A stretch of DNA of 64,000 nucleotides, from NCBI GenBank assembly GCA_039881145.1, contig JAYKKI010000074.1, forward strand, positions 8,844,501-8,908,500, read 5' to 3'. This document shows positions 1-10,373 of the stretch, piece by piece. The DNA is from Druceiella hillmani. Its lineage: Eukaryota > Arthropoda > Insecta > Lepidoptera > Hepialidae. Numbering within the stretch: position 1 is the first letter of the stretch; each line of letters starts with the position of its first letter. The position numbers and the translations under genes are program-made. The notes below the pieces were generated by a model. It did not search any database. It saw only the letters and a list, made by a program, of their open reading frames with translations, and was not told the DNA's origin.

Positions 1-2120
1 CAGGTGACAGACGCCCTCATTTCATTAACCGAAATGGTTTCACTAAGCATGAATTTAAATGAATTACAATTTGAATTAATATTTATTTTGCATCAGCAGG
101 GCTTAGTTGTTACGGAAGCAAATGAGATTTGGTAAAAGAGCATAAACATTTTTTCGATTTTATTTCAATTTTTTATTCCAAAACGGAAATAAAAAATCAA
201 AATAATTATCCATCAAAATAGAAAGAAATAATGCATTCTCAGCAAAATATGATATGATGATGAGATCATATATTTTAAAAGAGGGGTTGAAGTGAATGCC
301 GATACACAAAAAAATCAAAATTTAAATATGAGGTGCGTACCATTTTTTTAAAGTTTCAATAAAAAAATATAATAAAACCTAAATTTCATTATTGTGAAAT
401 GTAAGAAAGATAAAAATCAAGTGCAATTAAAACAAAAGCGACGGAAACGTAAACTTGTCAAGGTCAAACCTAAAAATAGTACTACTTTCAAAAGGGACTT
501 ACATGAACCTATAATATTTAATTAATTTATGAAGGAAATTAAATATGTTATGTTACCAAATTTGTCGAAAACTTGAACGTTTAGCGATGGGGTAACGAAT
601 ATGAGTTTAAAAGATTTTGGTACCCAAGAATAAACTTACATGTAGAGTCTTTATATATAAATATACTGTTTTTATACGTCACGCCCTTTATCGAAATTAA
701 TACAAAAGAAGAGATTGGATCCCTTAGTCTTTCGCAATATTTAAATTCCAATGTGACCTTTTGTCCGCTGTCGAGCGTAGATTCGGAGCGAGCGGGGTAG
801 AAACTTTGGAATGTTGTCCCCATACGGACGAAGAATGTTATATTGCTGGCCTTTTATTCTAAGTGAATACACTCTCGGTTCTAATACTTTGTTTGCTCGA
901 AATAATGATTATGCTTCTCGCTATTCGATTGAGAAAATGTTTCATTTCTACCAGTGGATAGATATTTAATGAAGTGATTCATCACATGATATATCGTGAC
1001 ATCCGCTCTTCACCCATTTCGTTCTTAAGTTCTTTTAGTAATTTATTTAATTTAAAATCGATTGAAGTGAAATTATTTACCGTAAGTTGTTATTACCACA
1101 CATAAAACTATTTTTATGAGTTATCTATTCTTACAGGTAAATGCTACATTTCATTATTTGACCAGGCGTGAAACTGACATTCGCGAAAATTCGGGAATAG
1201 TTTAGAATAAAGAATTTGTTTCATTAAATAATTATTTAAGAGGTAGACATTTTCGAAACCATAGTTTTAGAATATGCCTCCCTCTTTGTCAAAAGGAATT
1301 CAAAGGTGTAACTACAAAAATAATTTTCGCGACGAGACAAAAAAGTAATTTTCTATATAATTAATTTAACAAACGAACAATTCCAAATACTTAATTAAAG
1401 TAGATAATTTTTTAAATACTACATAAATATTTCAAATGTATACTTATACTAATCGCTTTTGTATTTGTTACAAGTATAACTAAAACATAAAATAATGAGC
1501 ATTGTGGACTTTCTAAAAAAAATTAGAAAGTTCAAATTGTTCATATATTTGATACCATTACAAAAAGCGCGAAAATATTATACCGAAAAGTGAGTTTATT
1601 CGTTGCATTTTCCTTACACCTAGGAAAATTGCTCAATAATTATACCTAGCATTTTCTTCTTAATTTTGATTTTCTCGAATTATTTTTTTATACATGATAT
1701 TTCATTATTAATAATTAATATCCTACCTTAAGGTTGTAGTCGGTAGTTCGATACATTTTCTCTGTTTGCATTATTTTCCTGTCTTATTAACTTATATGTT
1801 AAATAAAATATCCCCATTTTTTCTCATGTAATTTAAGTAACAAAATGATAGAAATTTAATTTCTATTAACTAATTAGTTTTCAAGTGATATTAATACAAA
1901 AGAAAGATGAAAAATTATTTTTGTTCCTTTTCTAAATAGAAACTTGTGGCCCATTTTACTCGTGATACCATAAGTAATGACAGTATTAAAAATTGTCTCA
2001 TTATCTATCTAACAGTGTCTTTTCATCATTTCATACGTAACGTAAAGAACTGAAATAAACAATCAGATAAATTTTGAAGAAAAATCAAATGATTCCGTAT
2101 GACTTAATAACATCGGAGTT
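1..2120. other. no gene recognised
   Basis: AT-rich DNA with stops in all frames. The longest open frame (581-823, minus, 80 codons) has no motif I recognise. No tandem array or convincing inverted repeat was seen. Confidence 0.6.
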
Positions 2121-2143
2121 TATATACACACATATATACACTG

Positions 2144-2217
<74 letters not shown>

Positions 2218-2229
2218 GTATATATATAC
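2121..2229. repeat. (TA)n microsatellite with CACATACA interruptions
   Basis: An almost uninterrupted alternating T-A tract from about 2144, with a few C and G interruptions near its ends. Translation gives only YIYIY runs on both strands, which are artefacts of the dinucleotide and not genes. Confidence 0.95.
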
Positions 2230-3985
2230 GTTATCAAAAACTCTAAGGCTGCCAAAACTTGCAAATAAAAGCCGATAACAACATAAAAATTTCACGTTAT
2301 TTGCGTGTTTTGCCCTTTTATAATTGATTTGTAATGAAATGTTTATCATGGGCAAATGTTTACAAGGAAGTGTAGGTTTCGCAGCAGAGGCATAGTCATA
2401 CTAATTTTCGTATTATATGTCGTTAAAATGCTGGTCAAATATTCGTATTCAGTTAATATTGTCATTATACGGTTAATATTGTTGAAGAGAAGTGAGAGTA
2501 CAATTTATCTGACGCAAAAAATTTTCTTTTATACACGTAGATATACATTGCAGAGAACTTTGATTGCGTATATTTCAAAGAATTTTGATTAGATAAAGGG
2601 AAATGTATATATAATATAATAAAAAAATAATGTGAAATAAGTAAATATATAATCCTATTTTCTGTCTATATGTTTGATTTGACCGCAGCTGACATAAAAA
2701 CTATTCGACAGATTTCCATGATTATAAGTTCATTTATTGAAATTATTGCCTGAGAAAAGACATGAAGTGACTGGCATATCGTTCATCAGTATTTATTCAT
2801 TAGAATTTTTGCTTGTATGCAATAAGTATCGAACAAAAAATATTGAGCTATAATTTGAGTTTTTACTCTTTGTTAATTATAATCCAAGGATTATTTAGTC
2901 ATAGGTATAATACAGCCGTATTATACTTTTGACTACATTTTTTTTCTTTGTTTTGCCATCAAGAACATATTCATACTTTCCTATATTATAATATTATTGT
3001 TTTACAAATACGTTTCGTTTTCATCTTCACTTCGCATTAGAATATAATTGTTTACAACTGCAGTTGATAAAAAACGTATGACACGTGGATGAAGTAGCGG
3101 AAAATTACCAGTACAGGAATAAATAAAAGAAGAAGAAAAAATCTCAAAATAATATTGACATTAAAATTTTCATTATGTAAGCATAACTCGTTTTAGACTG
3201 GTATTTTATTATAAAATATTTTACGAATATTTTTAATACCTAAATTAGAATTAAATTATGAAATTATAATCATTCTCATTTTAATTAAGAAACATAATTT
3301 AACAGTTTTCTATCAGAATGACGATGGAAATAACCGTTTCATTGTAGAAGTGTGTAGAATACTATTGCCCCGTGCTTCCGCTTCGTGTAATTATATGGTG
3401 CTGTTAGAGGGAACCAAATACCTAACCTTTATCACTAGAACTGGTGATCGAGAAGCCCTATGTCATGTGCCTCTCAAGCATCACCGACCTGCTGCCTTTT
3501 ACTCTAAATGCACTTATCAGGCATCTTTTAAAAAAATAAATTTAATGAATCCTAGATTGTGGCACACTGTTGAAAGTAAACTTGGGGCATGATTGACTTT
3601 ATGATGATTCTCTCGTTATAAACCAAAAAAATATATTGTTATGACCTGTAAAGATATAAATTTATTCATAAACCATAAAACTGCTGAATTTAACGATATA
3701 TTAGCAGATTTGTTCTTCGATTTGTAAAAGTATTATAGTTATTTAATCTACCTCAATTAACAGGAGAAAAAACAACGATTTACCAGCATTAAATCTATAT
3801 TATGATAGCATACTAGCTTTTTACGTGAACATGTAAATCTAAATAAAACTGAAAACTGCTCAACTTATCATAGAAAAACAAAGCTAAATTTAATAAACAA
3901 TTGTGCATTCCAGCAAAAGTTTTCTTAAGTTACTTTAATGTTTTCTGCGCAGAGAATCCTCAAAACTTCACAATACAACAGCTAA
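2230..3985. other. no gene recognised; one short open frame
   Basis: Mostly featureless AT-rich DNA. A plus-strand frame at 3350-3592 (80 codons, beginning MCRILLPRAS) lies in slightly more GC-rich sequence than its surroundings and could be an old exon or transposon remnant. I recognise no domain in it and see no supporting splice or promoter signals. Confidence 0.4.
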
Positions 3986-3989
3986 ACGC

Positions 3990-4420
3990 TGAGAAAAAGC
4001 TCACATCAGACTATGACTACTGCTTATCGCGGAAAATCAAGTGTATACCACGCTCCTTGGATAATTGGACAAAGGAAAATTTCCAGCAAATGTAATATTA
4101 TCTCCTTGCCTACGAACTTTCCTAATTACATTCTCATGTTCAGGTAATGTGTTTGACTCGTATTAAGCCGACGTTACTTGCGCTTGTAATTTATAAAGTG
4201 GGCACGACGTGACGTGACGTTTATTCAATTAACAGGCATTACGCAGTTACACATTAACAGGTGAGCCGGGTTCATGTGCTACGCTACCGTGGAACCTGAA
4301 TCTTTACTATATCGTGTAACACTATATGTATCATTACAATGTTCATTAATCAGGTTCTACTACATTTTATTCGTAAAATAAGTTTTCTTTAAGAAATGCT
4401 TTATTGACTGGGCAAACATA
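3990..4420 (+). mobile_element. dispersed repeat family A, copy 1
   Basis: This segment is similar to the reverse complement of about 38735-39115 and to about 53925-54240. Shared landmarks in the same order are a block near AAGCTCACA, then GGATAATTGGACAAAGGAAA, CCTAATTAC, a TGACGT cluster, TAATTAACA and ACGCAGTTA. The three copies have clearly diverged, with many substitutions and small gaps. There is no open frame that the copies share, so it is probably a non-coding transposon or an old non-autonomous element. The ends are approximate because I could not identify terminal repeats or target duplications. Confidence 0.65.
4205..4220 (+). promoter_or_regulatory. overlapping TGACGT (CRE/ATF-like) motifs
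   Basis: CGACGT followed by two TGACGT hexamers overlapping by one base (4210-4215 and 4215-4220). TGACGT is the core of the CRE/ATF-type bZIP site. The same cluster survives in copy 2 of the repeat (38919-38934, inverted), and one TGACGT survives in copy 3 (54128-54133). Function is inferred only; it could simply be inherited repeat sequence. Confidence 0.3.
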
Positions 4421-4699
4421 ATAAAAGGGTAAAGAAATAGATACGACGGAAATTGAAATTCCTGATAAATGCAAGAAAAATATAATACATTAATGAACAA
4501 TATTAAGACACGTGTATGATTTACAGACATATGTATTATTTATTTCTCTTTATTCCCCTTTCTCTCACTCTCGCTATGCCTTATTTGTACCTTATTTGTA
4601 TCCTTTTCAGGTTTAATTTGGAATAGGCTCTCATCGCCATTTTTCGCCAGATGCGTGTGACGATTCTTCTATTTAGAATTTCTTCAGGTCGTTGTTTAT

Positions 4700-4925
4700 A
4701 AGGGATCCTTAGAAACACGGTTAAAGATGGCGTTCCTCATCTATTTGGGCAGGTGTTTGTGTTATGAACCGTACGGATCATGTGGTCTCCTCATAATGTG
4801 GCCATATCATTTCTCCCTATTTCTATGAATTTGTCTTCGGGTAGGTGGAACTTAAAAATAATAAGGATGTAATTCTCCTCCACGCTGTGAAGCAGATTAA
4901 TACCTACTGTTGATTTCAGCATCCA
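4700..4925 (-). pseudogene. possible LINE reverse-transcriptase C-terminal remnant
   Basis: Read on the minus strand, the segment around 4762-4838 gives VPPTRRQIHRNREK, a stop, then YGHIMRRPHD. This resembles the motif seen after the reverse-transcriptase domain of many LINEs (a basic stretch, then WYGH with an RR or RM pair). Several stops interrupt the frame and no other reverse-transcriptase block was found nearby, so it would be a short dead fragment. The match is by eye and could be chance. Confidence 0.3.
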
Positions 4926-6160
4926 TATTTCCTTTGTGTGCATATTTCTGGTGCGTGCCGTTTTAAGAAGCCAATATTAAGCACCTATGTAATATTGATC
5001 ATATACTATATTAATATTGATTTTTATTGGGTATATTCAATGTTAATAATAATGAATTGCCCACATAAATGTGGGTTCCTTAATTTGTCCATACGGACAA
5101 TTATTAAATCTACTGTTCGTATTATGATGAGTCAAAATTACACTTTCTTGGCATAATTTTCACTGTCATTAAAACAATATTCCAATGCAATTCTGTAAAT
5201 GTTAAAGCAAAACTTCTTTTCTTTGATACTTTTAAATCTTGAGACAAATGGACAAAGTACATAATTTTGCAATTTAAAATATACCTTCCATTGCTACTAA
5301 CCATCAATTTGAACTAGGAATCAGTTCCAGTAATATTCGATTACAGTCCGCATTGAAAATTATTATTTAGTCGAATATTTTTACCGTCAACAAATATCAA
5401 AGCATTAAAAACTGACTTGTGGATACACCACAAAATGCGTATGGGTCGATGGTAATGAGGGTCCGCATGCACCATTAACGCGCGCTCTCTGGGCTCAGAG
5501 TTACAAAGCGCGTGAAAGCTTTATTTGACAAAGTAATCGAGAAGAGAAAACAGGGTTATTACTATATACGTACGATGTTTTCCTCGATGTTTTAAAGTAT
5601 TTGATGTTTGATACTTTTAGCTATTAATAACGGTAAAATAAGAAAATAAAGATATCTCGTCATCCACTGGACCTAAACAGAACGTCATATCAAAAAGTTA
5701 GTAGTACAACGCCGATCCATATTTTCTTTCGGGCCGTTTAATTTTATTACATAATTCATTCCGGTAATATGCGTTTTATTTGATTACATTTAATGTTCCT
5801 TAGTTTATCTTGCTTCCAATATGCAAGGAACTAAGTTAAGGCAATTGACATTAATTATGGATTTGTATGACCATAAGACCGCGCAGCTGCATTTCAAAAA
5901 AGGCTTATAAGTCATTTTTAATAAAAATCCAATACACAAAAAAATTAAAGACTATTAATAAATGATCTTCAAACTTGCTAGTATTTAAAGATAAAATTAT
6001 ATTAATGATAACAATAGCAGTACTAGAAAAAAATGAGTCAAAGAATATAAAATAATAATAAAATTTTTAACAATGTGTACTTATATCAGTCAAAATTTTT
6101 AAATATACGTAAACGTTAACGGAACGTGAAATTAATCATAAATAATTGATTTACTTATTT
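4926..6160. other. no gene; small GC-richer patch
   Basis: Mostly AT-rich and without recognisable coding sequence. The exception is 5440-5520, a GC-richer patch with GCGCGCTC and, about 30 bases on, GCGCG, which could form a weak stem. I could not relate this patch to any other part of the window. Confidence 0.4.
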
Positions 6161-6162
6161 TA

Positions 6163-6286
6163 ATTTTTCACTTACAATTGATTGATCAATTTTCATTTTT
6201 CACTTCCAATTGATTGATCAATTTTCATTTTTCACTTACAATTGATTGATCAATTTTCATTTTTCACTTACAATTGATTGATCATC
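6163..6286. repeat. 32-bp tandem repeat, about 3.8 copies
   Basis: The motif CACTTACAATTGATTGATCA recurs at 6169, 6201, 6233 and 6265, an exact 32-bp period. The copies are nearly identical (one T-to-C change gives CACTTCC in copy 2). Each unit contains the small palindrome TTGATCAA. The array is short and recent-looking. Confidence 0.95.
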
Positions 6287-7539
6287 ATGCAAACTGCAAT
6301 AAGGAAAACAAATTTAATTGAATAAATAAAAGAAAACTAGAAAATGATTACTTAGTTAATAGTCATTCGTTAATAAATGGCTTTAAAACATGACTTTAAT
6401 TTTAATGTACTAAATAGGAAATCGCTTCTAACATTTTTATTATAAATTATTAAAAATATATGAATCAACACTCGCGAACTTTACTTCTGTGCAACTTGCT
6501 TCTTAGTCTAATATTTTTGGTATTCCTGTAACAAGAATATTGAGAATACCTAGATTTAATTTCCCTGTAAAAATATTTTACTTATACATATTTTAATTAC
6601 AACTATTCTAAGACAAAAGAAAATATTTTATGTTACGATCCATGCATCTTCTGTAATAATTCATACTAAAACACTATTTTGTAATAAAAATGTCCGCAAT
6701 AGTAATAATCAACACTATAAGTGTTGATTATTAAAGTATTAAAATAATGAAAACTTACTGCGGTGCAATGTACTCTTAAAGGAGAGAGTATGCCGGTAAA
6801 AGCTGATAAATTTGTCATGCATATTTTGCAATTTAATTATGTATATAAGCCATATTAGCTTCAGGTGAGCTTTATTTATATATAAGCTATATCAATCTAA
6901 TGGGCTTTGACTCGATGTCACGTTAAGATTAACTGTTGAAATACTTTCCATTCGTCTTGAATATTTCATTGACATGTATTTTTACACAATAATTAATACG
7001 TTCGCTGTCATTTTACTGGAACATCATATCGAATAATCTAAAATATTATCTAGTTAATTTGTTCTTTGAGACGTGTGTCACACTTTTTTGTCTCAGTCAC
7101 GTAAATAAAAAAGAATCGAATAAATCGGTCAGAACATATAACCTATGTTACCAAAATATTATCGTTAGTAAATATGTACAACGCGGGCAAGAAATTGATA
7201 ACCGCAAATTCCTTTACTTGTATTAACTTAGTTTCAAATTATCCCAGGGTATAAAATAATTTTAATTCAATACCAATTAACACAAAGTCGTAGATCCCAA
7301 TATAAACATACATGTGCAAAAAAAGAAAAAAGATCTTTCAATATGTTCGTCATGGAATGTTGTTTCAATAGTTTTATTGTTGGGTTCATAAATTCTAGGC
7401 GGACAACTATTGGGGCGGCGCCCAATTGATCTGTTTGACGTAAAGGGAATTTTCTCTAGACGTGCTTCTTAATTTAAGATAATGTCGATTGGTATTTGTA
7501 AACGCCTTCATAATACGAAGTAGAGAGGGAAGTTCGGAA
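6287..7539. other. no gene; one hairpin
   Basis: Apart from the 29-bp hairpin annotated at 6704-6732, I see nothing coding, tandem or repeated elsewhere in the window. Confidence 0.5.
6704..6732. repeat. perfect short hairpin
   Basis: A 13-bp arm AATAATCAACACT (6704-6716), a 3-base loop ATA, and the exact reverse complement at 6720-6732. Confidence 0.9.
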
Positions 7540-7985
7540 TATAAGCTCCATCACCAATAGGTCTTTTGAAGGGAATAAAATATTTTAAAGGAAATAAAAA
7601 CTACTATTTATAAAATTAATTTGTTTCCTTATCCCTTGAGCTTAAAAATTATTAGGGCTGATCTCGCTTTAATAAAATGACTCGCCTTGTTGGATTATAT
7701 GGTTCATAGTTGTAAACTTGCGAGTTGAGTTTCATTCGGTATTTACTAGTAACGCGGAAGGGTACGCCACTCACGTAGATGTGACCGGAAGGATAGGAAA
7801 AGTTTCGTCAATTTGCGAAAACTGATCCCTTTCATTCGTCCGAAGTTTTTGCTGAAATTTAGATTATTCGTCAATTTAAACTTTGAATATTCAGGGTCGT
7901 AGCTTGGAGTTAAAATGAAAGTGAGTTGTGACAGATTGAACATGATTTACTGAAAATTTATGCAAACTGGCCCAACGAGCCTACG
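7540..7985 (+). mobile_element. dispersed repeat family C, copy 1
   Basis: Clearly similar, in inverted orientation, to about 20640-21095. Shared landmarks in order are TAAGCTCC, TTTTGAAGGGA, GGGCTGAT, CCTTGTTGGATT, CATAGTTGTAAACTTGC, TTACTAGTAACGCGGAAGG, CGCCACTCAC, GGAAAAGTTT, AACTTTGAAT and GATTTACT. A 65-codon minus-strand frame at 7746-7943 lies inside but is not kept open in copy 2, so I treat the unit as non-coding. Boundaries are approximate. Confidence 0.7.
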
Positions 7986-8251
7986 GAAATAAAACTTTTT
8001 ACGAAAGCCAAAAACCCTCACGATTAGCCGTCCGCTACTTTTTTCTCGATCGTCTCTAGTAAACATGTTTGTAAATTTTATGAGACAGGCGTTAGCGCGG
8101 TGTGTTAATGTGTTTAGCTGAACATAGTCCCCCTTCGGAGCTACTCAAAATGTTTTTTGCATCTATCAATGCTTGATGTCACATTTTAATTCACATCTGT
8201 AACGTAATACTTCTTTTAGTCTAAAATATAAATATCCCTCCAATGCCTTTA

Positions 8252-8293
8252 ATAAAAAAATAAATAAATAAATATATATATATATATATATAA

Positions 8294-8345
<52 letters not shown>

Positions 8346-8346
8346 T

Positions 8347-8395
<49 letters not shown>

Positions 8396-8396
8396 T

Positions 8397-8444
<48 letters not shown>
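8252..8444. repeat. (TA)n array with a 50-bp higher-order period
   Basis: A run of (TAAA)n passing into (TA)n. A distinctive variant, C(AT)n followed by TTTAAA, occurs at 8331-8350 and again at 8381-8400, giving a 50-bp repeat within the array. The array directly abuts the left arm of the large palindrome. Confidence 0.9.
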
Positions 8445-8449
<5 letters not shown>

Positions 8450-8731
8450 AAGAAATAAACAAGCTTTTCCATAAACAAACAAAGAAATAAACATCCTTTT
8501 TCCAAAAAATAAACAAGTATTATGTACCATATCTCTTATCTAGGCTATTCTATCCTTTTCACACTTGCTTATACCTTGATAGCTTTTCTAAGCTCTATTG
8601 CACTATCGATAATATGTAATAAAATTCTCGTGCTGACGATAATTTCAAAGAGTGAATCAGATATTATTACGGATATAAGATGAAAACAAATAAGATATAT
8701 AAAGAATCAGATATTATAAAATTTTATAAAT

Positions 8732-8789
<58 letters not shown>

Positions 8790-8804
8790 ATTATATATAT
8801 ATGA

Positions 8805-8852
<48 letters not shown>

Positions 8853-9139
8853 ATTTATAAAATTTTATAATATCTGATTCTTTATATATCTTATTTGTTT
8901 TCATCTTATATCCGTAATAATATCTGATTCACTCTTTGAAATTATCGTCAGCACGAGAATTTTATTACATATTATCGATAGTGCAATAGAGCTTAGAAAA
9001 GCTATCAAGGTATAAGCAAGTGTGAAAAGGATAGAATAGCCTAGATAAGAGATATGGTACATAATACTTGTTTATTTTTTGGAAAAAGGATGTTTATTTC
9101 TTTGTTTGTTTATGGAAAAGCTTGTTTATTTCTTTGTTT
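8445..9139. repeat. 695-bp perfect palindrome with TA core
   Basis: The left arm (8445-8735) and right arm (8849-9139) are reverse complements with no mismatch or indel that I could find, centred on 8792. The middle is a (TA)n tract; only a short part near 8784-8808, with two GATGAT copies in the same direction, is not palindromic. The outer ends carry a short internal duplication of AACAAAGAAATAAACA. No open frame or transposon terminal motif is visible. It could be a very recent inverted duplication, a foldback element, or an assembly artefact from a foldback read. Confidence 0.95.
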
Positions 9140-9669
9140 GCGCTAATCCTTGGACCCACGTGTCGGATTCTATAATTTGTTTGTGTTAGTAAGTACATAC
9201 TTTGAGGGAAGCTATAGATATACGACTTATAACATGAGAATGACCAATCTTAGGTAAGCAGATAGAAAAAATAAAATGAATAGACCAGGCTACTTTTTAA
9301 ATAATTTCGAAATAATAAGTCAGTCTTGCATGTAAAAATAATATCAAAATCTTCAAGGAGTGTCGAAGGAAGCAGTGTATATCTGAGAAGTACTTTCAGA
9401 GGTTACTGACGGACTAGTTAAATGTAAGTGGTGTTAATACAAGTTTGTCTCATGTCCCATCTACGTCCAAGCTAATATCAACGCTATATTAATTTGCTTC
9501 GTTTCTTGAAAAATGAAAGTCGAAAACGATAATGAAGTTTTTTCTTTTTAATTACAAATTAGTATTTCTTTGGTTTGAAGTTTGTTCCTTTTGGTTCAAA
9601 AGTTTACCAGCCAATACTTAATTTTACTTGGCAAGCTTTAACTTTTTGTCAATATTTAAATACCTAATA
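9140..9669. other. no gene recognised
   Basis: Unique-looking AT-rich sequence between the palindrome and the duplicated segment. No tandem or inverted repeats of note. Confidence 0.5.
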
Positions 9670-9689
9670 CATGTAAAAAAAGCTATTTT

Positions 9690-10155
9690 TTCTTTTTTTT
9701 TAATTTCAGCATTTTCGGAAATAGGGGACGGGAGAGGGGAACATACATTTTGTTAATTAAGAGATAAAATGTTATAGCTCTGAAGACGTACTAATTAAAG
9801 TTATGTTGACAATGTCTCGGAAATATGACAATAAAAATATGATGTCTCATGACAAGACTCTCGTAAAATAATAAAATACTTTGAGACTCTTATAACTATT
9901 CTAAATTGATATTTCCAAACGATACCGGACACTACACGTGGAATTGAAAAACAGTTTGAGTTTTTAATTTGTCCTCCTCTAAAACTTCCCTATAAATATT
10001 TATTGTTGTTATTAAGATATGCGCGAGTTTATATGCTTTATTACCATGGCCAATTTTATGTTTCTCCGTTAGGCGGTTTCTGATGGCAGTACAGACAGAA
10101 AAGTGCATGATCTAAAAGTGGTATCGTTTATTCTTTTGTGGCATGGAACATTAAA
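9690..10155 (+). mobile_element. GGAACCC-tailed interspersed repeat, copy 1
   Basis: It begins near GGAAATAGGGG, passes TATAACT, AAACGATACC and GAGTTTATATGCTTT, and ends with a degenerate inverted tail at about 10120-10155 (GGTATCGTTT, then TGGCATGGAAC and a poly-A-rich end). This order matches copies near 22275, 26865, 29640 and 44660. From memory, the intact tail in moth genomes is GGGTTCCGT, a T-rich spacer and ACGGAACCC. That family assignment is recalled knowledge, not a search result. Confidence 0.6.
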
Positions 10156-10334
10156 AATAGCACACGGCTCCAACGAGCATTAGAAGTGAAACTTTTGTTA
10201 TTATGAAGAGAAAAGATGAAAGTATTAACACATGAAAATGAATATAGAACTTTAATCCGTCTGAGAGTGTAACGAACACTGAAACACACTAGACCTACTT
10301 TACTGATGGCCTGTTATTCAATGATGCGTTGAGT

Positions 10335-10373
10335 AACTAGCAGCGGAGGAGAAAACTCCGCCCATTGCTAGTT
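10335..10373. repeat. stem-loop AACTAGCA / TGCTAGTT with inner CGGAG / CTCCG
   Basis: The outer 8-bp arms (10335-10342 and 10366-10373) enclose an inner 5-bp stem (10344-10348 and 10356-10360). The inner stem is kept in the duplicated copy (near 22865), while the outer arms are lost there. This is the best conserved stretch of the duplicated segment. A TATAAAT follows at about 10425 in copy 1 only. Confidence 0.6.

Noticed and set aside
2074..2355. Open frames on both strands rich in YIYIY residues
   Set aside because: They are translations of the TA microsatellite. The same applies to frames at 8221-8505, 42246-42483, 54666-54914 and 62739-62936.
6163..6286. 32-bp repeat array as a CRISPR array
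   Set aside because: The units are directly adjacent without unique spacers, and the DNA is eukaryotic.
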